From: Arthrinium phaeospermum
Taxonomy: Eukaryota > Ascomycota > Sordariomycetes > Amphisphaeriales > Apiosporaceae
DNA: 64,000 bases
Reading direction: 5' to 3'
NCBI GenBank assembly: GCA_006503535.1
Contig: QYRS01000006.1
Coordinates: forward strand, 1,488,001-1,552,000
Part shown: positions 21,743 through 31,213 of the stretch, piece by piece
Numbering within the stretch: the first letter of the stretch is position 1
Layout of the letters: each line of letters starts with the position of its first letter
Notes under the pieces: generated by a model
What the model saw: only the letters and a program-made list of their open reading frames with translations
Databases searched by the model: none
What the model was told of the DNA's origin: nothing
Position numbers and translations under genes: made by a program

Positions 21743-23755
21743 ATGACACCAGATCTACCGTTTCAGTCTGCATTCGAGATTGTCAACAGTAATCTAATCA
21801 CTTTTGCGCTTGGAGCTGTGCGTGTGTACGGATACAATGGATATAACTTCTGCACATTTGACAACCAGTGACATCTTAGGTTGCGCTCTATGCAACGCTT
21901 CGCTATGTGTACAACGTGTACTGCCATCCCGCGTCTCGATTCCGTGGTCCACGGATCGCCGCAGTATCGAAATATACGGTACGCGTATCACTGGTAAGTC
22001 GCTCCCATTTCAGGCTTCTAGTTTGCGTAACATGGTATCTGACAAGGCAATGTAGGGCTTCTGTAAAGTACCCTTCGGCTGCCCTGAAAGCCCTGGAGAA
22101 GTATGGTGAGTGTCACTAACCTTGTTCGACGTCTAGGTGACACATGAGCCTTATGCATACATTCGGTTGTGCTCATTAGTATTCTAGGAGACGTCGTGCT
22201 GATAGCCCCAAACGAGCTGGTTTTCATCACCCCTGAGGCATTCTCTGGCATGGATACACATTGCACAAGGCCCGCTATGTCTACACAATGAAAACCCAGT
22301 CTGATCCGCGAACACAGGTATCTACAATACCTATACAAACGGTCGGGAGCGTTTCCCCAAGAACAACTTCATGGACATTGGCTTGGTAGATGACCGGATT
22401 ACCTGGAAGAAGAGCCCCGAGAAGCACCATGCCGCAGCCAAAAGACATGCCCCAGCCTTCAGACCCAGGCCGTTCAGGATTAAAGAGCCGCTCTTGCACA
22501 AGTATACGGATGCCTCTGTTGAAAAGATGAGGGAGATCGACTGGAAGAGGGTATGGAGCTCAAAGCAGTGAGCTCTACCCCACCAACAAAATCCCGAACA
22601 TGGACCATTCCTGATGTTGCAATGCAGACGGCAGACCGATACGCCATGGATGCCGCAGCTGACTTGGCATACAGCCGAGAGATGCATCACCTACGAGACA
22701 GTAAGCCCAACCTGGCCGCATTTGCTTTTGGTATAAGCGATAGTCACATGTATCTGATATGGGAGTCCACAATGAAAAGCAGCAGGTTACTCGACCAGCT
22801 CTGGCAAGCAAGCGTCTTCATCACTGCCAACCAGGTCTTCAGGAAGTTTCCCCTTCTAAGGCCGCTCAAGTTCCTCTTCGTCCCTCCATCCGTACTGACC
22901 GGCTTCGCCGAGGTCAAGAGGCAGAACCACCAGGCGCTGGCGTCGCGTATGGAGCTCCGCGGCACCGTTGAGCACCTCGATCACTTCGAGCAGTTTGTTC
23001 CCGCCCGACGCGCCCGCTCCCAGCAGACAGGAGCAGAAGCATATCGAGGTCGTCATGGGCCATCTGGTAGTTGTGGGCTACGAGCCGATCGCGAGCCAGG
23101 TATACGGTACCATTATGTTCTCTGCTCTGGAACCGCAATCTCTCAGGCTCCTCGCAGAGATCAGAAGAGCGTTTCAGAGCTACGAGGATATACAGCCAAG
23201 CAAGCTCGCACTCCTTCCGTTCCTCCACGTCGCTTTCATGGAGACTCCGAATCATGGTCCTACAGAGCAGCGGACAGCCCCGCGTTAGCCCTGGAGCTAT
23301 GGTCGACAGACATTATATTCCCAAAGGTGTATGCAGCAGCCGCCTTTTCTTTTCCAAGGTGTACTGATACAATATCTCTGTAGGTCAACGTATCATATGG
23401 CTTTCTTGCCTTCACTCGCAGCCCGAAATACTTCCACGACGCGCACAAATACCGTCCGCAACGCTGGCTTCCGATGGACCACCCACACTAGGACCCGGCC
23501 TTCCAGGATGACGCCACCGACCAATACCACCCCTTCAGCCAGGGGCCGAGGTCGTGCGCCGGTATGTCGTTAGCCTGGCAACAAACTCGGCTCTTCCTCG
23601 CCAAGGTGCTGTGGACCTTTATTGTGGAGGTGTTGCCGGGCCAGAACATCGAGTTTGAGAGGGATTTCAGCATGTACGCCATGTGGAACAAGCCAAAATT
23701 TCAACTCCGGTTTCATACGGTTCAAATGGACTATGTTCTAAATGTATTTAATTGA
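21743..23755 (+). pseudogene. Cytochrome P450 pseudogene
   Basis: P450 landmarks run in order but in shifting frames: the N-terminal membrane and proline-rich hinge (YNVYCHPASRFRGPRIAAVS), IAPNELVFITPEAFSG, FPKNNFMDIG, EPLLHKYTDASVEKM, a helix-I region (HIEVVMGHLVVVGYEPIAS), the K-helix E-T/R, VSPGAMVDRHYIPKG, and an intact heme-binding loop FSQGPRSCAG at about 23533-23562. Breaks seen: gain of a base near 21970-21982, loss near 22544-22552, gain near 22991-23003, loss near 23244-23248 (splitting the ExxR motif), a TAG at 23489-23491, and an intron whose donor reads GC (22248) instead of GT. The phase across the intron near 23325-23383 also fails. Losses and gains together with nonsense suggest real decay. 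The former substrate is unknown. Confidence 0.82.
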
Positions 23756-23757
23756 CA

Positions 23758-24200
23758 TGTAAAACCTACTCTAATAATCATTCGATTAGAGTAACGATGG
23801 TAACGAACCTGAGTGAAGTGAATAACGTACTCTATTCCCTTCTAAACGGAATAAGCGAGTCTTGATATTGGATAAGTAATACTAGCTAAGACGTAGGTAA
23901 AGAAATCCTTTCACGCCCTACTGATATTTATACGTGGTATTACGGAACCGAGGGTTATAGCCGATCGTATAAGTAGGAAACGACTATTGGTGTCAGCATT
24001 GTTATTCCATGGATAAACGTCATGTCTTGATATGGAATAAACGATGCACCCAACCCTCAAGACACTGGAGTAATCAGGATCAAACTTGATATCATAAGGA
24101 ATACACGAGGGATCCAAAAGGATACAATAATACCAATAGATATAACATACTAAACCAGGTTGCTTGACGTATTCGTCGCTTGTCCTACGGCATGACAACA
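23758..24200. repeat. Possible solo LTR or other element relic
   Basis: Starting three bases after the P450 stop codon, this moderately AT-rich stretch begins TGTAAAAC and ends GACAACA, matching the TG...CA form of LTRs. It contains two perfect inverted repeats: 8-base arms at 23768-23775 and 23785-23792, and 9-base arms at 24002-24010 and 24032-24040. No ORF is present. No exact target-site duplication was found at these ends, though the heptamer TGACATG occurs on both flanks (23753 and 24213). The assignment is tentative. Confidence 0.3.
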
Positions 24201-24298
24201 GACTAGTCTTCCTGACATGCCTAAAATGGCCTATCTGAAATACTCCGCATCCCCCGGGCAGTCTATGTCACTTTCTGTACCGGCTTTCCTTCCAGCTC

Positions 24299-25679
24299 TC
24301 AAACCGAGTCGACGTCTGCCAACTTTGCCATGACCTTGAGTCTCTTGAAGATGGAACCCATAGATGAAGCCTCTTCTGCCGCGACAGGGAAGTCGGAGGC
24401 CTCGTAGCCCTCCCACATCTTCCGCGTTCGGGGAGATTCCGGATTCTTACCAGGTTGCCTGCGAACCATGTTAGTGCTCGGCTCACATCAAAATGTCTGT
24501 CTGGAGGAGGCTGAGAAGGAGAGGAACTGAGTACATGGGGATCGCCTTTTAGGGAACTTCATTAAAATTCTTACTTACCGGTATTCGTTGAAGTCCGCCA
24601 TGTCAAAGAGGCCGATGAAGATGGCAGGACGGGCGATGTCCGCGACGACCTGCTTGACGGGAGCCATGGTCGAAGTGAAGAAGGAAAGTACGACGGTTTC
24701 GTCATCAATCTCGGCGAGCCCAGCGGCGCCATGCTCACCGACGACTTCGAACCCCAAGCTCCGGAGGTAGGTCTTGGTCGCATCTGTATACCGTGTCTCC
24801 TGGGTGATGAGCCGCACGACCCTGTTTCCAGGGCTGCCAGCCGTCGTATCGCGGTCTCCTCTGGCTCCCTCTCAAGGCGTCGGCGATGGTCATTGCCGCA
24901 AAGTACTGCGTCAAATTGTCCTTGTGCATGAAATCTGCTTCCACCTCGGGTGCCTCAGACCTGCGGTTTTGGGTACGCCAAAACGAGGGAGGCGGGCGAC
25001 TGAAACAGGGCAGCCCGATGCAAACGACTTTGTTCGCCTTGCGGCCGCTTCCGGGGCCCACGAGGGCCTCAATGCGAGCTTGTAGCAGCTGGCGGGACTC
25101 GCTGCTCTCCCACAAATCCTTCTTCTGTTGGGCGAGGGCCTCCCACCCATCTGCCAGACCATCGAAGTTGCATAGGGTCAGATTCCACCATTCCACGAGG
25201 CAAGTGCAGTGGTAGGTTTCGGGATGGACTGCGGGCTCTCCAGGTCTCCCATTGGGAAGGAATCCCGGTTTCGCCTTGACCAGTCTCCAATACTCGTGGA
25301 AAACGACGCGGGGCGTCCTGATCACGAAGAAGGTAATAAGTTAGCTTGCTACCATCTTTGCTGTGAGTAACGGGAATGGGGAGATTGTCAGTCAAGTAAA
25401 GTAGACAGTCCACTCACCAGATAGGGTCAGATTTCCCAAACATGGGGTTCTTGATGCGGATCGTGCTTCCGTCAAGTTTCCGGAGAACGAAGAACTCCTG
25501 GTCTGGAACTCGGCGAGCTGCTGTTCGATGTCCCGCAGGCTTTCCTTGGTCCAAAGCTTGGCGCCGCCGGCGTACAGGTCCGCTGCTGCTTGGGTACTCA
25601 ACGTCCACTCCGTATACCCGACGTTCTCTAACAGCGGAGGTGTACAGTCGGGAAGGACTGCCGGGGCTAAACGAGACAT
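24299..25679 (-). CDS. SRR1-like domain protein, two apparent frameshifts
   Basis: Exons 25679-25418, 25317-24579 and 24458-24299 are joined by good splice sites (the first junction gives DPIWTPRVVFHEYW). The sequence matches fungal SRR1-domain proteins: LYAGGAKLWTKESLRDIEQQ, FFVLRKLDGSTIRIKNPMFG, CTCLVEWWNLTLCNFDGLAD, VVCIGLPCF, LTQYFAAMTIADAL, YTDATKTYLRSLGFEVVGEH, then MWEGYEASDFPVA near the end. The frame slips at 25505-25506 (one base short next to CC) and again between about 24822 and 24872 (one base long or two short). The two shifts cancel, leaving room for 386 residues. SRR1 of plants and yeasts is linked to circadian or stress regulation, but the biochemical role of fungal members is not known. 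This is either a damaged gene or a consensus error. Confidence 0.72.
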
Positions 25680-26435
25680 GTTGCTGCGGGGGTTGTTCGT
25701 GATGTGGTGGTATGGCGGTTGAGTTTTTAAAAGAAAGGGGATGCTTGAGCTGGGAGTACTGCGCTCGATGACTTATACGGAAGTATGTGTTTTCGTGGTA
25801 GGGAGAAGATTATCAGAGCGGAAGGGAGGACATCCTTTTATACGCAAGTCGGTGAGTCATTACGGGCGGTGAATTTAAAAAGTAAGTAAAAGAACTTTCG
25901 TATTCTGCGGAGTCGGATGTTAAACTTTTGTTAACCTATGAGAGTTGTAAATATTAATATTCTCTTTTACTTAATTTCAGAAGCTTTCGGTTTAATAGCA
26001 GCGAAAGTTAGCAACTAAACCGGCTTATAGAGAGCAAGATAGTTTATAGAGTTTTGACCATGTTGGTAGAAATGAAAGTATGATAAAGACTAAGGGGGCT
26101 TGGTATATCAAATCGAAAAAGAAACGATCCATAAGCTTGAACACCACTTCCAGACGCATTACCATTGAACCAAGAGACCTGTGTAAGGAATGTTATTAGG
26201 TACTGGACTTATCTCGGTACCAAGATCTCGCTACAACACAAGCTGCAAAGGTTGCTGTTGGTCATGTATGAGTCACTAGCCTCCATGCTCGGTTGCCCAA
26301 AGATCATGACACCGGTAGCCAATCAGATATATCTTCTTCAAACATATTTGTAACTAACGAATCACCAGGAAAACTACATATCTAAGATATTGCCTTGCCT
26401 TATGGATAGTAAGTCACGACAAAGAGCAGAGATCC
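25680..26435. other. Intergenic, about 0.75 kb
   Basis: Upstream region of the SRR1-like gene, turning AT-richer from about 25870. A 7-base inverted pair (CGGTTTA/TAAACCG) lies near 25987-26022. No gene was recognised. Confidence 0.45.
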
Positions 26436-27244
26436 TCATCTTCTTAGGCTGCATAGGTACCAACCAGAAGAACCCAAGGAGGTACAGCCCTCCTTACTCC
26501 GAAAGCGAAACCCTGAGATCCCCTTCAAGAGCCCAACCAGCTTCTCCTGCGTCGCCTCATCCCCGCCGCCGCCACGGGCTCCTTCGCCCGACTATCCCTC
26601 CAGTAAGACCCCGTCCCCGCCTCCCTGACCTCCGCCGCCGTCCCCTCGGCGAGCAAGACGTACGTCGCGACCGACTTCTCGATATCGTCCGTCGCGCCCG
26701 CCCCGCCCATCTTGGTCGGCACCCAGCCCGGGTCCATGCTGGTGCAGTCCACCTGGCCACCCTTCAAGTGCCGCGTGAACCACTTCGCCAGCAGGATGTT
26801 GTGCAGCTTCGTGTCGCTGTACCCGGACCTCTCGATATCGGGCAGCGACGGGTCGCCGCCCTGGTGCATGCTGCTGCTCAAGAAGACGTAGCGCGCCGGC
26901 GGCGGCTGGACGAGACAGGTCAAGACGTACGGCGCGACCGTGTTGACGAAGAACATGTCGTTCCTCTTCGTGGCGTCCACGTTGGGGTTCATGAGGCCCG
27001 CGTTGTGCACGATGGCGTCCCAGGGCCCCTGGTCGTTGAGCTGCGCCGCGAGCCGCTTGGTGTCGTCGACCGACGACAGGTCCCCGACCAGGACGTCCTT
27101 GGCCTCCGGGCAGCCGCGGCGGGCGTCCTGGGCGCGGGAGTCGTTGCGCGCGTGCAGGTAGACGGCGTGGCCGCGCTTGACGAGGGCCTGGGCCGCGAGC
27201 AGGCCGAGGCCGTCGGCGGAGCCGGTGATGAAGATCTTGGCCAT
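26436..27244 (-). CDS. Short-chain dehydrogenase/reductase with C-terminal frame break
   Basis: From the ATG at 27244 the frame reads an SDR: the nucleotide motif TGSADGLG at residues 7-14, GDLSSVDDTKRLAAQL, HNAGLMNPN, the active-site serine in YVFLSSSMHQGG, and the catalytic YSDTK at about residue 143 (Y-x-x-x-K). The uninterrupted frame stops at 26525 with an arginine-rich tail unlike the family. One additional base in the C4 run at 26561-26564 would turn the tail into GDEATQEKLVGLLKGISGF and carry the protein to a stop at 26436 (269 residues), a family-like ending. The catalytic core is complete in both readings. The substrate is unknown; the cofactor is probably NADP(H). Confidence 0.82.
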
Positions 27245-27784
27245 GTTGCTTGGGTTCCTGTTTCTTGTTCGTTATGTGGTTCTTGTTGAGAGAATAGCTC
27301 GAGGGGGGTCACGCTTTCTAAATTCTTTCCGGGCTTCGGCTTTAAGATGTTTCGTGGCCCCACGGAGCTAACAGTGCGAATGCCTTCCCCGCGGCATAAT
27401 GCCGGGCTGCTGCATTTTGCTTCCGAATGCGCTACGTACACGTATCACGAAACGACGATGACGTCACGAAAAACGAGTCATGCAGTGGGTAAGGGTAGGC
27501 GACGACAATCCGAGAAGGGGAAGTGGGACCACTGGAAACCCCATGGAGATATCGCCAAAATCCACTGGAGTACGCCGTACTAGCCTGCGTCGTCAGGATC
27601 GGATGCGTGTGTTCGCGATCTCGTTAGCATCTCTGCATCAAGTGGGCCTACGAAAGCCTCGCAACCCCTCATCACCATGGTCGACAAAATCAAAATGAAC
27701 CAGCATCCGAAAATGCAATGATTTTGTCACAATTATAATAACATACACTACAATTATCTGCAATAGTCCCCATCTTTTTGCAAA
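27245..27784. other. Intergenic, 540 bases
   Basis: Upstream region of the SDR and 3' flank of the F-box gene. No ORF with coding character was seen. Confidence 0.45.
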
Positions 27785-29833
27785 CTAATCATCTGGATAC
27801 TCCTCCTTCAGATTACTGACGAAGACCTGGGCCTCCGCGTCCCAGCGCTTGAAGTAACGGCCCGCAATCTTAGTCAGGATATCGCCCCTCGGCGCCCTCG
27901 CGAGCTTCATTATATTCTCCTGCGCAACGTATCGGGCGTTTCGGTGCGAGTCACTAGATGTGGCCAGCCGATGTTAGCAAAAGGGGACAGTATTCTGAGT
28001 GAAGCAGGAAAGGGGATGTGATAGGACAGGGATGGACGGAGGGGAAGGGAGGAAAGAAGAAGCAACAATCAAACGTACATAATATGGTAAAATGGCTGAT
28101 CGCGCCCCCCATCGAGCTCGTCGACGCGCATTTGTTGAATCCACGCCTCGGGCATTTTGCACGTCTCGTCCCAGCCAATGACGACCCCCAAGTACTTGTA
28201 CCGCTTATGCTCGAAGTACTGTCCCACCCGGTACTCGACAGCCGGCGTAGTCGTAGATCGTATCTTCGGCGTCCGGGGCTGGTCGTCCGCCTCTCGAAAT
28301 GCGGCGAGCTCGGCACGCGGATCCATAGGGTGCTGCTCTTGCTGGCCGGCACCACCGTTGCCCTCCCATCACCAGAGCCGTCAGGGCTGCTGCCATCTTC
28401 GCCGGCGCGGGGGAATAACGTCACGCACAGCTTCTCCGCTAAGCAGATCTCCTGCGGGAAATGCTGCAGAAGCCGCTCCAGAAGCGGTGCGAGGTAAAGC
28501 CGGCTCTGTTGAAGCGCCCTGTCGCGCGTGCGGACCTGCCCGTCTCCCAGCAGCGCGGCGTTCCAGAGACCGACGTAAGTAGCCGTCTCGTAGGCGAGCG
28601 GGCCACCGCCTATGCTGTTGCCCACATCGCCCTCATCGTCTTCGTCGTCTTGGTCATGATTGTGAAATCCGCTCTGGGCCGAGCGCAGGATGTTGCGCCC
28701 CGCCCGCCGCGTCGCCTCAGCCACCGACGTGGGACCCATGAGCGCCGCAATGCGCCCGGCGGGGATGCCCTGCCCGCGCAGGTTGTGGCCCAAGTCGGTC
28801 GCCGCCACCTCGTGCGCGCTGTGGAAGGGGTCGAGGTACAGGCGCTGCCCAGCCGCGTGGGCGGCCTCGGCGCTGCGCAGTGGGATGCTGTCGCCCAAGT
28901 CATTATGTGTGCGCGGGTCATCCCCTGCGGCCCGGGGCAGTCAACGACGGCGTACACGTGGCCCGGGTAGTTGGACGGCTGGGCGGCGGTGAGGCCAAGC
29001 CGCTGCGCGACGGCGCAGTACAGGGCCACGCTCTGTAGCGGCAGGCTGGTGTGCGGTGGCACAAAGAGCGCCATCGAGAGGAAGTTGTTTCGCAGGTCGT
29101 GGTACGCTGTCGTGTTGGGGTTGCCGAGTAGGTTCTTCGCCCGCAGCATTTCGGCGATCTTCAATGCCTTGTCCCGCTTGGACATAAACCCCCAAATCAG
29201 TCGGCCGCATTCGCCCGGTATACTGTCTGCTATATTGTTGATTTCCCGCTGAATGGTTTCAAGATCGCCCCATTTGCCGTTTAGCACGAACAAGTCGTAG
29301 GCACCGAGCGCTTCTGTCAGCGTCACTGTCATATCGTGCCTCGCCAACCGGGTCCAGATATCGATTGCGATCGTGCGGTGTACCACGTCCAGAATGGCGC
29401 GGGCGTGGAATCGTCGGGCCAGAACATCGTCGGCGTCATCGGGCGTCTCGTCTCGCCATCGAAGGAGTTGGTCCTTGACGTCATACCCAAGGGCGGCGAC
29501 CTGTTCCATCTTCCGAATCCGACCTCTTTGCGTTCGCAGCAGGTCCTCGAAGATAGCTTCCGCCTGCCTATCTGTAGCCTGCCGCGTCTCGAACAGTTTC
29601 TGCCAGGACACATCGAGTGGGTTTTGCGCGACGAGGTTTGGTCGGTTATTGGGCGCACAGCCGTACCGCCATCCGGACAGGCAGCGCTGGCGCCATCGTA
29701 GGGACTCACCGACGATGCGGTTGTGGCGCGCGTTCGTGAGGGAGAACGCGAGGGCCTCGGCGGGCGGGAAATGTGACGCAATCGATAGCACGAGCTCGTC
29801 AGGTAGGCGGTCGAGGAGTTGTTCGGTCGCCAT
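27785..29833 (-). CDS. FBXO21-like protein: F-box, transglutaminase-like and YccV/HspQ-like domains, two apparent frameshifts
   Basis: An N-terminal F-box (LLDRLPDELVLSIASHFPPA, residues about 5-50) is followed by a long helical region. A SirB1/transglutaminase-like part comes next (AVAQRLGLTAAQPSNYPGHV, GQRLYLDPFHSAHEV), then a hemimethylated-DNA-binding YccV-like domain (YRVGQYFEHKRYKYLGVVIG and PFYHI...DSHRNARYVAQENI). The last intron is 28078-27954. This three-domain order is that of vertebrate FBXO21 and its fungal relatives, presumed SCF substrate receptors. The frame breaks at the C4 run 28922-28925 and near the CCC at 28361-28363. One added base at each gives sensible joins (PQGDDPRTHNDLGD and GDGRGNGGAGQQEQHP) and a 641-residue product whose total length is divisible by three. 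Confidence 0.82.
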
Positions 29834-30510
29834 GATTTTGACACACTCGACGTGGTCACACCGAGAAATACCAACTTAACGAAGACCGAGGTCAAATAGC
29901 AGCTGAGACAATTCGTCAGAGTCAAAGAGGATCGATATTGATCATTTGGGCGGGGCCGCCTGGGTCTTCAGAATCGAAATCAAGGGTTCAAGGTGACAAT
30001 GTCTTTCCCCATTAACGGTATTTTTGGGGCAAGTGGGATGGCAGTCCTTGACGTCAATTGGAGACGGCAGATTTCAGAGCTTGAGCACGCGCTACAGTGG
30101 GGGGTGTTTTGGTTTCGGCGGGGTAGGGCGTAGGGAGGTGTCTGTAATGACAAAATCCCCTTTCACCACTCAACTTACCAAATAGCCGAGACCTCAAATC
30201 CCAAGTTTTCACCTGGCATGTTATAAACAGATAATTAATGGTCTTACAATTAATCATGAATTTTAATAGATACTACTGAGCTGAATGAAATTGACCCGTT
30301 GATTCCGTCGTTCACACACTTATTATGCGACGGTTACGGCACAACAGGTCAGAGGATAGTGGACTAATATGTGGAATAACCGCGAGGCATCATCGAAACA
30401 GGAATAGAATCCATTATTATTACTAAAGTAGGTACATAGGTAAGCACAATCAGCAGTGCAATCAGAAGAGTTCCTTGTGGCGTGATATTGTCAGCCGTAA
30501 TGGCCGCCGA
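29834..30510. other. Intergenic, 677 bases
   Basis: Promoter side of the F-box gene and 3' flank of the secreted-protein gene, AT-richer around 30220-30420. No gene was recognised. Confidence 0.45.
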
Positions 30511-31213
30511 CTAGACCATCACCTGTGTGATGTCCACGGCCTGGCAAGTCGGGTTGTGCGGCGGAACGGTGGTGGCCCAGCCAATGGACGGGTAGTAGTA
30601 GCTGGTGAAAGACTGCCAGCAGGCGAACCAGCTGTAGTAGGCCTTAGGTTGGGTGGCATCGGGTCGGGAGCCGGGCTGGAACGTGGAATCATCGAGGAGG
30701 CCGTAGACGAAGAGCTTGCCGTCCTTATCGAATCCGACCTGCTGGCCGACGTTGCTGGTGCCGAACATGGGCTGTGCCACGTTGCTGGTGGGCGAGAAGG
30801 TGAAGCTCATCGGCGAGGGTACGACCGTTGGTTCGCTGCTGCTGCCGCCTGCCAGCTGAAGGTTCCACGACAGGAAGCCAACCTCGGCGCCATCGACGTC
30901 CTGGTTCCCGGTATAGTTGAAGTAGAAGGAAGCTGAGTTGACGTTCCCGCTGGGGGTGGGGCCGTTATCGAAGCAAAGGCCCTCGATGGCTGCGCCGGCG
31001 TGGCACGCACCACCATACCCTGAAAGAGCTTAGTATGCTGGTTTATATGGCCAGGTCTTAGGTAACTAAGTAAGTAGTAGTAGGTGGCTTACCGTCGATG
31101 GTCTTGTTGTCTATGCCGGTGATGTGCAAGAAGAACGGGCCCGTCTGGTTCTGTGCTTGGGCTCGCACCGCAGCGGCGAGAGCCAATAGGGACGCGGACA
31201 GAGAGAACTTCAT
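30511..31213 (-). CDS. Small secreted protein of unknown function
   Basis: Two exons, 31213-31093 and 31019-30511, join to give 209 residues. Residues 1-18 form a clear signal peptide (MKFSLSASLLALAAAVRA), after which the chain begins QAQNQTGPFFLHITGIDNKT. The mature part contains CHAGAAIEGLCF, several N-glycosylation sequons (NQT, NKT, NYT) and a tryptophan/tyrosine-rich C-terminal part (YYSWFACWQSFTSYYYPSIGW) ending with a cysteine-containing PTCQAVDIT. I recognise this as the style of conserved ascomycete cell-wall or extracellular proteins, but not as a named enzyme. Few cysteines and no catalytic motif were seen. The frame is intact. Confidence 0.75.

Noticed and set aside
26390..27289. 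299-codon plus-strand ORF opposite the SDR
   Set aside because: Antisense shadow of the SDR; the Arg/Val-rich translation shows no family features.
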